Assembly (NCBI RefSeq): GCF_009688945.1
Contig: NZ_AP021874.1
Coordinates: forward strand, 2,418,001-2,482,000
From: Desulfosarcina alkanivorans
GTDB taxonomy: Bacteria > Desulfobacterota > Desulfobacteria > Desulfobacterales > Desulfosarcinaceae
Reading direction: 5' to 3'
DNA length: 64,000 nt
Of the stretch, positions 42,443 to 51,464 are shown piece by piece. The notes under the pieces were generated by a model. The model was not told where the DNA came from, ran no database searches, and saw only the letters and a program-made list of their open reading frames with translations. Each line of letters opens with the position of its first letter. Within the stretch, counting starts at the first letter, position 1. A program made the translations under genes and the position numbers.

Positions 42443-43075
42443 TCACGAAAACCGGCAGCACTGCAATCGGTCGCCGTCCGGCTCCCAGATCATCGCCCAT
42501 CCGGCGGTCAGGGCGCCGCAGGTGACGATGCAGGGCCGCACGGCGGCCAGTTCGATCGTCTGCCCCGCTACCAGGGATGAGAATCGGATATCCGCTTCCC
42601 CGGGGCTGATCAGTTCCGGCTGGTGACTGTGCCCGCGAAACAGCAGCCCGTCTGGATTCTCCCTGAAAAACGTGCCGGCTTCGCGTTGCCCGATGCCCCC
42701 GATCATGGCCGACAGGCCCAGCCGTTTGATGAACGGCCGCGAGTGGACCAGCCGGGCGCTGCCGACGGAAAGCCGGAGGGGAAGATTTTCCAGGAAAGAC
42801 AGGGTATCCCGCCGGATGCCGGCCGGCTTTCGCCCCCTGGCGTCGGCCGTCAGCGTGTGGTCGTTGTTGCCCATGACGGCCCTGATGCCGCAATGGATCA
42901 CCAGTTCCACGCAGTCATCGGCGGTTTCCCATCGGCGGGCGTCACAGATATCCCCCAGATGGTAGAGCGCGTGGCAGGCATTCCCCTTTAAAAAGTCGAC
43001 GGCCATGACGATGGCGTTGGCGTCGCCGTGACTGTCGGCCATGATGCCGATTCGGTCAGGGTTGTCTGATGGCAT
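42443..43075 (-). CDS. Calcineurin-like metallophosphoesterase (YfcE-type)
   Basis: A 210-residue phosphoesterase with all dinuclear-metal motifs in order: DSHGD (GIMADSHGDANAI), YHLGDICD, VMGNNDH, a central His region and FRGHSHQPE. Related to YfcE/MJ0936 phosphodiesterases. Start at 43075 with AAGGA about 6 nt upstream; the open frame further upstream is Pro/Gly-rich spurious sequence. It follows the CoA-transferase gene on the same strand by about 100 bp. Substrate unknown. Confidence 0.88.
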   Translation of the reverse strand: MPSDNPDRIGIMADSHGDANAIVMAVDFLKGNACHALYHLGDICDARRWETADDCVELVIHCGIRAVMGNNDHTLTADARGRKPAGIRRDTLSFLENLPLRLSVGSARLVHSRPFIKRLGLSAMIGGIGQREAGTFFRENPDGLLFRGHSHQPELISPGEADIRFSSLVAGQTIELAAVRPCIVTCGALTAGWAMIWEPDGDRLQCCRFS

Positions 43076-43173
43076 AGGGTCCTTTTTAAGGGGTCGATGG
43101 TCTCCCGGCGGTTCCGGAAAAGGGGGAGGGCCGGGCGGGGACACGGAAATTGCCGGTCCGGGCGAAAACACCG

Positions 43174-44310
43174 TCAAACAATGCCATTTTCCCGCAGCCC
43201 CTGGATTTCCCGCCCGCTGAATCCCAGTTCCCCGAGGATTTGATCCGTATGCTCCCCGAAACCCGCCGGGGCCGTGCGCATCGTCCCCGATGTGTGCGCC
43301 AGCTTGACCGGTACGCCCAATGCGGGAGGGCCAGGATCCTGCTCCGCCACCATCTCCCTCTCTTTGAACAATGGATCCCCCATGGCCTCGTCCACGGTTC
43401 GGATCGGCGTCACGCAGACATCCAGGCCCTGAAGGTCGCATTCCCACCAGCCGAGCGGCTTTTGCCTGAAGGTTTCCCGCATGAAGGCGATGATCTCCCC
43501 CCGATGCGGTTCATCATACTGCAGCGGCCCATATTCGGGCTTTCCCAGGTGGACGCACAGGTTCTGCCAGAAACGGTTTTCCACGGCCCCCACGGAGAGG
43601 TAGCGGCCGTCCGCCGTTTCATAGGTGTTGTAACAGGCGTAGCGGTGGGCGAGGAACGTGTCCCCGCGGTGTTGCTCGGTGCCGAACAGGGCCTGGAAAA
43701 ACTGCACCGTGGGCAAAAGGCCCAGAATGCCGTCGGTCATGGAGATGTCGATGTACTGGCCCTTGCCGGTACGCTGCCGATGAAGCAGGGCCATGACGAT
43801 GCCCAGGGCGCCGTTCATGCCGCCGCCGACCAGGTCCGCCACCGGAATACCGGGAATGGCCGGTGCCCGGCCGTGTTCACCCATCAGGTCCAGCAGTCCC
43901 GCGCGGCTCAGATAGTTGACATCGTGGCCCGCGGCGTGGCGCATGGGACCGGTCTGACCGTATCCGGTGATGGCGCAGTAGATGATGCCGGGGTTCACCC
44001 GGCGTACGGCGGCGTAATCCACGCCCAATCGTTTCACCACCCCCGGCCTGAAGCCCTCGACCACCACATCCGCATCCGCCACCAGCCGGAAGAAAATATC
44101 GCGGCCGGCATCGGATTTCAGATCCAGGGTCATGTGGCGTTTATTGCGGTATACGGGAAAGACGTACTCGCCGCGGTCCCGGTGTCGCGGGTCTTCCACG
44201 GCAACGACATGCGCCCCGTGGTCGGCCAGGACCATGGTGCAATAGGGCCCCGGGAGCAGGCGGGACAGGTCGATGACGGTAATGCCGGACAAGGCGCCGT
44301 TTGGTTTCAT
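43174..44310 (-). CDS. CoA transferase family III (CaiB/BaiF)
   Basis: A 378-residue enzyme of the formyl-CoA transferase/alpha-methylacyl-CoA racemase family: LSGITVIDLSRLLPGPYCTMVLADHGAHVVAVED (N-terminal Rossmann motif), GFRPGVVKRLGVDY, YCAITGYGQTGP, the catalytic aspartate in GQYIDISMTDGIL and the C-terminal FGEHTDQILGELGFS. It transfers CoA between acyl groups or racemises a branched acyl-CoA. It is the last apparently intact gene of the acyl-CoA locus that continues upstream with decayed genes. Start at ATG 44310, AGGA about 9 nt upstream. Confidence 0.88.
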   Translation of the reverse strand: MKPNGALSGITVIDLSRLLPGPYCTMVLADHGAHVVAVEDPRHRDRGEYVFPVYRNKRHMTLDLKSDAGRDIFFRLVADADVVVEGFRPGVVKRLGVDYAAVRRVNPGIIYCAITGYGQTGPMRHAAGHDVNYLSRAGLLDLMGEHGRAPAIPGIPVADLVGGGMNGALGIVMALLHRQRTGKGQYIDISMTDGILGLLPTVQFFQALFGTEQHRGDTFLAHRYACYNTYETADGRYLSVGAVENRFWQNLCVHLGKPEYGPLQYDEPHRGEIIAFMRETFRQKPLGWWECDLQGLDVCVTPIRTVDEAMGDPLFKEREMVAEQDPGPPALGVPVKLAHTSGTMRTAPAGFGEHTDQILGELGFSGREIQGLRENGIV

Positions 44311-44506
44311 AGCTGGCTTTCCTGTTATTTTGCATCCTTGAATCGGAAGATTCAAAACTCAGTGAAACAAGCTCAACGTACATAGCTGAATGCGCGAATC
44401 TTAACCGCATCGCCTAAAGTTGAACGAAACAGACAAAGAGAACGAACCCTGTCCGTTCAGAAATAAGGAATTTTGGTCGAGATCGAGGCCCCCCAGAAAT
44501 TTTATC

Positions 44507-44580
44507 ACAGGCATGTAGTTATATTCCGAGGATAAAATTTGGAGGATAACGAAGATATCGGTCAAAATAGCCATTTCTGG
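44507..44580. repeat. Dispersed intergenic repeat A, copy 2
   Basis: 74 bp matching 21683-21757, with ATTCCGAGGATAAAATTT identical and AGATATCGG and the final GCCATTTNTGG conserved. It ends 1 bp before the decayed thiolase/acyl-CoA dehydrogenase gene and lies upstream of the CoA-transferase gene. Confidence 0.7.
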
Positions 44581-44581
44581 A

Positions 44582-45171
44582 TTATAATCCCATGAATTTT
44601 GCTGCAATACCCTTCATGATCTCGTTGGTGCCGGCAAAGATGGACATGACGCGCACATCCCACCAGGCGCGCACCAGCGGGCACGACTCGACAGTGCCCA
44701 AATCGCCCAGAATGCTCAGGGCGCCGTCCGGTTGGCCAGGTCCGTGGTCCAGAATTTGGCCATGGCGGTCTCCACCACGATGTCCTTCTCCTCGATGTGG
44801 TCGGCCACCAGTTTGTCCATGAACGTACGCCCGACCTTCACGTCGGCGGCCATCTCCACCAGTTCGAACTGGACGGCCCGGGATTTGGACAGGGGGCGTC
44901 CACCGCGGTTCGTCCGGCGACAGTGGTCCAGGCCCCACGATAGAATCTGCTCGGCACCGTACACCGCACCCGCGGTCTTGCAGACATGGACCTCTTCCAT
45001 GCACGACCCGAACCAGGCGGCATCGATCTGTTTTTTCTCGATGCCCGCATCGGCCAGGCACTCCTCGAACGCCTCCACCATCAGTTCTTCGGCCCCCATG
45101 TCCCAGCGTTCGCCGAACCGGGTGCATCCCATGCCGATGATGGTCACTTTGTCCTTGATTCCCGTTGCCAT
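44582..45171 (-). pseudogene. Thiolase N-terminus fused to acyl-CoA dehydrogenase C-terminus
   Basis: The frame starts (AGAGGA before ATG 45171) as a thiolase/acetyl-CoA acetyltransferase: MATGIKDKVTIIGMGCTRFG, then MEEVHVCKTAG. Around residue 65 it changes without break into the C-terminal third of an acyl-CoA dehydrogenase: GRPLSKSRAVQFELVEMAADVKVGRTF, EKDIVVETAMAKFWTTDLANR. A frameshift near 44720 then moves the expected dehydrogenase end (RAWWDVRVMSIFAGTNEIMK, ...AAKFMGL) into another frame. So one deletion removed most of a thiolase gene and most of a neighbouring dehydrogenase, and a second lesion broke the join. No functional product is expected. Confidence 0.8.
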
Positions 45172-45234
45172 ATGGATTCCTCTCCGCCAAATGACTTTTT
45201 ATGAAGCAAGTCGGATTGTTGTCGCTTTGAATCA

Positions 45235-45419
45235 CCCCTCACCCCGGCCCTTTTCCCTCGAGGGGCGAGGGAGACACTACCGGAATTTTCTTCATCTCAA
45301 ATGGTCCTTCAGGCAAGTATGGATCGATTGGTTGTGAATACGATAAACCTCAATTTTCCCAAACGTCGTTCATGCCGGCATTTCCTCACCCCCTTGGGGA
45401 AGAGGGACAGGGTGAGGGG
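45235..45419. repeat. Large inverted repeat, CCCCTCACCC type
   Basis: Perfect 10-bp arms CCCCTCACCC (45235-45244) and GGGTGAGGGG (45410-45419) bound a 185-bp segment, with further pyrimidine/purine-rich partial pairing inside (CCCTTTTCCCTCGAGG and GGGGAAGAGGGA). It lies between two decayed genes. Confidence 0.55.
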
Positions 45420-45447
45420 CTGTCAACGCTGATCACCCGCAGCCAAT

Positions 45448-47208
45448 TTATCCCTTCAACTGGAAAAGTTTTTCGATCAGCTGGGATTTCATGATGCCGC
45501 CCTTGATTTTCAGTTTACCCGACGTATAGGCCTGCATGGCCGTCAGTTCGCCTGAGATAAGCCGGATGAAGTCCGCGTCGCCGATCTTGAGGGTGCAGGT
45601 GGCCTCTGCCGCGCGCCACCGGGAGACCGTGCAGGTCCGGTTCCTGACGGCCACCGACCAGTCGCCGCCGCCCGGTTAACAAAGCCCATCCCGGTATTGA
45701 AAATGGCCCCGGTCCGGTTGCAGCTGTCGCTGCACAGGAACAGCACCAGCGGCGCCACGAATTCGGGTTTGGAGCGATCGAACGGATCGGGCGGCATCAC
45801 GTCTTCGGTAAGCCTGGAGGCGGCAAGAGGCGCCACCGTGTTGACCATGATGCCGTATTTCTGCCCTTCCAGCTTCAACGTGTTCATCAGCCCCACCAGG
45901 CCCATCTTGGCCGCGGCATAGTTGGCCTGGCCGAAGTTGCCGTATAACCCGGCCGCCGAAGTGGTCATGATGATGCGCCCGTATCCTCTTTCCTTCATGG
46001 CGGCAAAGGCCGGCCGGGTCACGTGGTAGGCGCCGTTCAGATGCACGTCCAGCACCGCCTGCCAGGCCTCCGGCGGCATTTTCGCAAAGCTTTTGTCCCG
46101 CAGGATGCCGGCGTTGTTGATCAGGATATCCACCCTGCCGAAGGCGTCCAGAGCGGTCCGGATGATGTTCCCGCCACCGTCTGCGCTGGCCACGCTGTCA
46201 TAATTGGCCACGGCCTGCCCGCCCGCAGCCCGGATTTCGGCAACCACCCGGTCCGCCGGAGAGGAGGACCCACCGCCGGGCCAGTTCCAGGGCATAGACC
46301 CGGCCCAGGCCCGCACCGGCACCGGTGACCACGGCCACCCGGTCGTCGAAGCGGATTTCTTCACCGGGAATGTCACCGTATTCGAATTCACCGTTGTCGA
46401 TGACGGTCTGGCCGTTTTCGGCGTTGACGGTACGCCAGACGGCCTTTCCGTCGGCGGTTTTCCAGATCAGGGTCCGGATGGGAACCCCCGGATACAACGT
46501 TTTCGAAAAACGGCAGGCCAGGCGGCGGACCTGATCGGGCCGGCCCGGCACCAGAGATGTGATCAGGGCCCGACAGGCGAATCCGTGGGTGCACAGCCCG
46601 TGCATGATGGGCCGGTCGAACCCGGCCATCCGTGCGAATTCCGGGTCTACGTGAAGATGAAAAATGTCCCCCGACAGCCGGTAAATCAAAGGCTGGTCCG
46701 GGGATGGCGACGCCTCGACCACCATATCGGGTTCCCGGTCCGGAAATTCCACGGGAGGCTTTTCCCGGTCCTGGCCGCCAAACCCGCCGTCCAGACGGCC
46801 GAATATGGTGGTCTCACTGGTGAACAGCTTTCGCCCGTCAGCGTTGACGGTATCGCTTTGCGCCACGATCAGGGCGCCCTTCTCTTTTCCCTTGTCGAAG
46901 TAATCCACAATCCGTCCGGTGGTGAACAGCGTGCCGTCGGTCGGGATGGGGCGGTGGAAGATCAGCTCCTGCTCCCCGTGCAGGATGCCGGCCAGGTTCA
47001 CCCCTGAAGCGATGGCCGCCTGTGACAGAAAATCGAAAATCATCGCGATGGAAAAGCTGGGGATGACCTGCTGGTCTTTTTCAAAACAATAGTCGAGTTC
47101 GGAAAACCCGGCGCCGACCCCCAGCGCATACAGGGCGGCATCCTTCCAGGTGTAGTCCCGTTTCATGGGGCCGATGGGTTTACCGATGGCATCCATGTTG
47201 AGCGCCAT
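45448..47208 (-). pseudogene. Broken MaoC hydratase - SDR dehydrogenase - SCP2 fusion
   Basis: From ATG 47208 (AAGGAGG 7 nt upstream) the frame encodes a double hot-dog MaoC-type enoyl-CoA hydratase (KRDYTWKDAALYALGVGAG, HGEQELIFHRPIPTDGTL, FARMAGFDRPIMHGLCTHGF). It runs into an SDR start, DDRVAVVTGAGAGLGRVYALELARR. Near 46275 a deletion plus frameshift removes the segment after RR; the SDR continues in another frame (GGGSSSPADRVVAEIRAAGG, ILINNAGILRDKSFAKM, the catalytic YAAAK) to GAIFNTGMGFVNRAA. A second deletion/frameshift near 45668 leads to a partial SCP2 domain (TCTLKIGDADFIRLISGEL, GKLKIKGG). Related intact proteins are multifunctional beta-oxidation enzymes. Here the product would be truncated. 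Confidence 0.8.
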
Positions 47209-47279
47209 GACGGTCCCTCCTTACCGTATATGGGTGAGCGCATCGGGGCGGCCTGATCTAACCACCCGTCTTTTTTCAT

Positions 47280-47930
47280 TCAATCGGCTTCGGATCCACC
47301 GTCGGCAGAACCGCCGGTAAAGGCCGGAATCAAGAAGAACTTGAGGGTTTCTTTGACCACATCAAGGTATGCGGCCGGGTCGACCACCAGGATCGGCCGG
47401 AAGAAACTTTCGCCCGATATTAAATTGAGCATGGCATTCCACAACGTCATGATGCGGGCCTTGGCCTGGGGCGTGATGTGCTGCTTGTCGGTGGCCAGGC
47501 CCATGGCAATGGCAATTTTGGCAATGTGGCCGGCCAGTTTTTCGTCCAGGCTCACTTCTGTTTTGGATTTACTGAAATAGCCCAGCAGGAGCAGGTTCGA
47601 CGCCTCGGGGGTGTCGAGAAGATAATCGCACATGATGTCAATGGCGATTTCCAGACGATCCGCCAGCCCCCTGCCGCTGGCCTGTCGCTCGATGATCTTG
47701 AATTGCGCCTCGATGCCTTCGTTGAGGTCGGTAATCACCGCCTCGTAAAGGTCGGCCTTTTTTCCCCAGTGATAATACAAGGTGGAAATGTCGATCCCCA
47801 CCGCTTTGGCGATCATGCGGGTGGTGGTCCCCTGGAATCCGTATTCACCGAACAACCGCCGGGCGGCTGCCAAGATCCTGGCTTTGTTGGAGGTTGGATT
47901 TTTTCTTGCTTTTTCGAGGGGGGAAGGCAT
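47280..47930 (-). CDS. TetR family transcriptional regulator
   Basis: A 216-residue repressor. The N-terminal helix-turn-helix is clear: SNKARILAAARRLFGEYGFQGTTTRMIAKAVGIDISTLYYHWGKKADLYEAVI. The C-terminal ligand domain is helical and variable. It is upstream of, and on the same strand as, the broken acyl-CoA locus, so it probably controlled that operon in response to an acyl-CoA or related ligand. A perfect 10+10 bp palindrome 56 bp upstream is a likely operator. Start at ATG 47930. Confidence 0.9.
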   Translation of the reverse strand: MPSPLEKARKNPTSNKARILAAARRLFGEYGFQGTTTRMIAKAVGIDISTLYYHWGKKADLYEAVITDLNEGIEAQFKIIERQASGRGLADRLEIAIDIMCDYLLDTPEASNLLLLGYFSKSKTEVSLDEKLAGHIAKIAIAMGLATDKQHITPQAKARIMTLWNAMLNLISGESFFRPILVVDPAAYLDVVKETLKFFLIPAFTGGSADGGSEAD

Positions 47931-47985
47931 GGGCCGTCAGGCTCCCGGGTGATCGAAAAATTTCCATCAAATTAATCCATATCAT

Positions 47986-48007
47986 GCTTCCATCATTTGA
48001 TGGAAGC
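47986..48007. promoter_or_regulatory. Palindromic operator upstream of the TetR gene
   Basis: Perfect arms GCTTCCATCA and TGATGGAAGC around a central TT give a 22-bp palindrome, with a related half TTTCCATCAA at 47961-47970. It lies about 55 bp upstream of the TetR start and is a natural autoregulatory site. Confidence 0.6.
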
Positions 48008-48230
48008 TTTAACGCGGGACTTGAAAGGATGTCAACGCTTATTATGCTGAAAACCGGAACATCATCGGTGGCATGATCCCGGAAGGATGGGCCACCGGCA
48101 CCTGGGCGGGTCGCCGGGGAAAGCGCCGGCCAGCGGAATCCTAAAAAATGAAACTTGTGGGCGAAGTGCTTTACTTTTTTATCAATGGACTTATAATGCA
48201 GCCACTGTTGATCGAAGCAAGGAGAAATGG

Positions 48231-48554
48231 ATGATCGCTAAAATTGAAGTTCCCAAAAACCTGGCGGGCTCTTTCAAGCGGGTCTCACGCCGGATTCCTG
48301 TTGGCCTGAGAAAAGATGAAGAGCTGATTAAAACCATTGTGGCCTACCTTCAGCTGGGGGGAGAGAAGCTGGCACGCCAGGCCGTTGAAGCCGCCAAGCA
48401 GAGCCTGGAACTGGAAGTGGCCCAAAGAAAGAAAAAAGCCAGGGAGGAGGCGCTGATCCGGGCTGCAGAGGCAAGACTGGCGGCCGCAGATGCGGAATCC
48501 GATGAATCCGAAGAAGATTTCGATGACGACGAAAACACCGACGACGATGTATAA
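48231..48554 (+). CDS. Conserved-looking small protein with acidic tail
   Basis: A 107-residue protein with an ideal AAGGAG 6 nt before ATG 48231. The N-terminal half is basic and helical (MIAKIEVPKNLAGSFKRVSRRIPVGLRKDEELIK), the middle a Lys/Glu coiled coil (LELEVAQRKKKAREEALIRAAEARLAAADA) and the last 18 residues are nearly all Asp/Glu (DESEEDFDDDENTDDDV). No membrane or signal segment and no recognised domain. Function unknown. Confidence 0.7.
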   Translation: MIAKIEVPKNLAGSFKRVSRRIPVGLRKDEELIKTIVAYLQLGGEKLARQAVEAAKQSLELEVAQRKKKAREEALIRAAEARLAAADAESDESEEDFDDDENTDDDV

Positions 48555-48714
48555 GCGTATTGAGCTGCAAATCTCTATGCGGTGTGAAATGCAGCCCTGA
48601 CCCGCCACGCCCCCCTTTCCAATTTTAAAATCAGGTGACCGAGTTGCAGCGGTGGCCTCCTGAACCGATGCCGGGCAGCGGCCGCCGCCAAGCAGGATCT
48701 TAAACAGGTTGCCG

Positions 48715-49578
48715 ATGGTACCGATTTTCAATCACCTCAGCCGGGAACAGGCGAAGACCTTCAGCCTGGTTTTGAATTCCTCGGGCATCGGCAACCGGGT
48801 GGTCGGCACCGACGATGGATTTCGCATCGAGGTGCCGGAACCTTACACCGAAGCGGCCCGCAATGCCATCGGCCAGTATCAGGCTGAAAATCCTGAGGTC
48901 GCCTCGGAAACTCCGGCCGATGGCGGCCAGCCCACGTTCAACCTTTCCGGTATCGTCGTAGCGATTCTGCTGCTCTGCGTCCACCTGTCCGTTTTCGCCA
49001 GCGCCGCTCCCCGGGATTATGTCACCGTTTTCGGTGCCAGCGCCCACCGCATCATGGCAGGCGAGCTTTACCGGTGCGCCACCGCCCTCCTGTTGCACGC
49101 CGATGCCGCCCATATTGCCGGGAACATGGTTGCCATGGTCCTCTTCGGCGGTGCCGTTTGCGCGGTCACCGGATCCGGCGTCGGGTGGCTGATGATCGCA
49201 GCCTGCGGCATTTCAGGGAATCTGCTGAATGCATTCGCTTATGGCAGCGGGCACCTTTCCGTGGGTGCATCCACGGGCGTTTTCGGTGCAGTCGGCATCC
49301 TGTGTTCCCTTCAGGCGGTCAACGCGGCCCGAAGCGGCCGGGGATGGAAACGAACGATTCTGGTATTCGGTGCGGGGGCGGCGCTGCTCGCATTCCTGGG
49401 AGCCAGCGCCAGAAGCGATTTGGGCGCCCACCTGTTCGGATTCCTCTCCGGCGCGGTGATGGGGGGCGCCTATCGGCTGTGGATGACGCAGCCGCTGGAA
49501 AAAAGATGGCAGATCCTATGCGCCACGATCGCCGCTGCCGGACTCGTCCTGTCCTGGGTCCGGGGCGCGACCCGGTAA
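48715..49578 (+). CDS. Rhomboid intramembrane serine protease
   Basis: A 287-residue rhomboid: an N-terminal soluble region of about 80 residues (HLSREQAKTFSLVLNSSGIGN...), then six membrane helices. The catalytic dyad is Ser186 in GASTGVFG (standard GxSG) and His239 in AHLFGF; the loop with HADAAHIAGNMVAMVLFG carries the conserved HxxxN oxyanion residues. Start at ATG 48715 with AGG spaced 6 nt; TTG 48709 is an alternative. It converges on map. Confidence 0.9.
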   Translation: MVPIFNHLSREQAKTFSLVLNSSGIGNRVVGTDDGFRIEVPEPYTEAARNAIGQYQAENPEVASETPADGGQPTFNLSGIVVAILLLCVHLSVFASAAPRDYVTVFGASAHRIMAGELYRCATALLLHADAAHIAGNMVAMVLFGGAVCAVTGSGVGWLMIAACGISGNLLNAFAYGSGHLSVGASTGVFGAVGILCSLQAVNAARSGRGWKRTILVFGAGAALLAFLGASARSDLGAHLFGFLSGAVMGGAYRLWMTQPLEKRWQILCATIAAAGLVLSWVRGATR

Positions 49579-49657
49579 GGGGTGCAGGGTGGATCCGCAC
49601 CCGACAGGAACCGCCGGCCACCGTGCCGCAACCCGGAAGAAGCAAGGTGGCGAGGCG

Positions 49658-50548
49658 CTACAAAGGATAGGGAGTAAGGCTTTCGACGCCGCTTTCGGTG
49701 ACCAGCAGCGTCTGTTCAAACTGGGCTGAAAGGGATCCGTCACGGGTCACCGCCGTCCAGCCGTCGTCGAGGATAACCAGTTCTTTTCTGCCCAGGTTGA
49801 TCATGGGTTCGATGGTGAACACCATGCCGGGAACCAGGCGCACGCCACTGCCGGGTCTGCCGTAATGGGGAATCTGGGGCGCTTCATGAAAATCCAGGCC
49901 CACGCCATGCCCCACGAATTCACGCACCACCGAGCAACCCTGGCCCTCAGCGTAGGACTGAATCGCAAAACCGATATCACCGACGGTACTCCCCGGCTTG
50001 ACCACCGCCATGCCTTCGGCCAGGCATTGCCGTGACACGTCGACAATTTTCCGGGCCTTTTCACCGGGAGACCCCACCAAAAAGGTTTTGCTGGCATCGG
50101 CGTAGTAGCCCTCCAGAATGGAGGTGACATCCACATTGACGATATCCCCATCCGATAACGCGCGGGGACCGGGAATCCCATGGCAGATCACTTCATTGAT
50201 GCTCACACAGACACTTTTGGGAAAACCGCGGTAATTCAGCGGTGCGGGAATCGCCCCGTGTCGGAGGGTAAAATCGTGAACCATGGTGTTGATTTCTTCG
50301 GTGGTCACTCCCGGGCGGATGTGGGGGGCCACCAGATCCAGGGTCTCGATGACCAGTTGACCGGCTCGCCGGATTGCTTCAATCTGATCCGGCGTTTTGA
50401 TCTGAATGCGATGTTTTCTTGCGTATTGCACATCCGAGATCTTCGCTGGTGCAGGTTTATTGAGACAGCACCGCTTATATTTTTTCCCGCTTCCGCAAGG
50501 ACAGGGGGCATTTCGGCTGATTTTTTCGCCATCACGCTTGTTTTTCAC
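49658..50548 (-). CDS. map: Methionine aminopeptidase type I with N-terminal SEC-C motif
   Basis: A 296-residue cytoplasmic metalloprotease that removes initiator Met. The body shows the metal-ligand motifs DGDIVNVDVT, GHGVGLDFHEAPQIPHYG, FTIEPMINLG and SAQFEQTLLVTE in type I order. Ahead of it is a 40-residue extension with a zinc-binding SEC-C motif (NAPCPCGSGKKYKRCC), a known variant that may tether the enzyme to ribosomes. Start ATG 50548. Next on the plus strand are two small genes beginning 288 bp away. Confidence 0.93.
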   Translation of the reverse strand: MKNKRDGEKISRNAPCPCGSGKKYKRCCLNKPAPAKISDVQYARKHRIQIKTPDQIEAIRRAGQLVIETLDLVAPHIRPGVTTEEINTMVHDFTLRHGAIPAPLNYRGFPKSVCVSINEVICHGIPGPRALSDGDIVNVDVTSILEGYYADASKTFLVGSPGEKARKIVDVSRQCLAEGMAVVKPGSTVGDIGFAIQSYAEGQGCSVVREFVGHGVGLDFHEAPQIPHYGRPGSGVRLVPGMVFTIEPMINLGRKELVILDDGWTAVTRDGSLSAQFEQTLLVTESGVESLTPYPL

Positions 50549-50836
50549 GACTGTTTTCCTTTTCTTAACCGCCGGTTGCTGTCACTGGGGCATTGGCGCC
50601 ACAGGGTTAGCAACATGTACCGGAATCGGTCCATGGCTGTCAAATCATAATGTCGGCAACCCTTCAAAGGGGGATCGATTCCTGGCGGAGCGATTCCACC
50701 CGCCCGTCCATACCGGCAGCCCATGACGCTCCGTTTCTATTTTTTCACGACAGGACGGTTTGCCTGTTTGAGAACTGAAGAAGCTTGTGGTATGAACCGC
50801 GCATAAAAATAGTGACCAGATATCAGGAGGCGGATG

Positions 50837-51184
50837 ATGACCCTGTCGGACAAAGAATGGGACCAGCGCATTTTGTGCAGTGATGGCAATTGCATCGGAA
50901 TTATCGGTGCGGACGGCCGTTGTAAGACGTGTGGCCTGGCTTACGACGGTGAACTCCCGCTTCCTGTGACCGATTCCGGAAAAACCGATGATGCCGTGGA
51001 CGAATTATCGGATGACGGACAGCCTGCGGAGGAAGCGCGTCAAACAGACGATGACCCGGCAATCGGCAGTGAGACATCGGATGACCCATGGGAGAACCGT
51101 AGGCTGTGCATCGATGAAAGCTGTATTGGCGTCGTCGGGCCGGACGGCCGCTGCAACGAATGTGGAAAACCCTATCCCGGATAA
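50837..51184 (+). CDS. Small protein with duplicated Cys4 zinc-ribbon-like repeats
   Basis: About 115 residues. Two near-identical modules, LCSDGNCIGIIGADGRCKTCG (residues 13-34) and LCIDESCIGVVGPDGRCNECG (near the C-terminus), each with four Cys in C-x5-C-x9-C-x2-C order, are joined by an acidic linker (TDDAVDELSDDGQPAEEARQTDDD). The spacing suggests a zinc-bound knuckle plus ribbon. ATG 50837 is 6 nt after AGGAGG; ATG 50834 is 3 nt and less likely. It precedes another small gene by 6 bp. Function unknown. Confidence 0.75.
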   Translation: MTLSDKEWDQRILCSDGNCIGIIGADGRCKTCGLAYDGELPLPVTDSGKTDDAVDELSDDGQPAEEARQTDDDPAIGSETSDDPWENRRLCIDESCIGVVGPDGRCNECGKPYPG

Positions 51185-51190
51185 AACGCC

Positions 51191-51379
51191 ATGGCACCCA
51201 ACCAGCCCATAGAACCGGTCCTGAACGCGGCACTGGCCACCGTTTCGGATTTTATCCGCCAGGTGACCGGTCGCGAGGCGACCCAGGCAGAACTCGCCGA
51301 TGCCCTGACCCGCTATTTTGTGCTCATCGAGATCAAGGATCACATCGTGATGATGCGGGAAGACGCTGAACCGCGATAG
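51191..51379 (+). CDS. Small helical protein
   Basis: 62 residues, MAPNQPIEPVLNAALATVSDF then IRQVTGREATQAELADALTRYFVLIEIKDHI: amphipathic helical, no Cys, no signal. It starts 6 bp after the zinc-ribbon gene and is followed 3 bp later by a perfect hairpin, so the two genes form a small operon. No family recognised. Confidence 0.6.
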   Translation: MAPNQPIEPVLNAALATVSDFIRQVTGREATQAELADALTRYFVLIEIKDHIVMMREDAEPR

Positions 51380-51382
51380 CGA

Positions 51383-51416
51383 ACGCATTGCCCGCGGCTT
51401 GCCGCGGGGAATGCGT
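51383..51416 (+). terminator. Terminator-like hairpin after the small-protein operon
   Basis: ACGCATT-g-CCCGCGGC, a TT loop and GCCGCGGG-g-AATGCGT form a 15-bp stem with one G-G mismatch, immediately after the second small gene. It is not followed by a clear T-tract. Confidence 0.6.
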
Positions 51417-51464
51417 CAATGTTGCCTGAAAATTGATAGAATCGTGTTATTTTGCATTCAGGAG

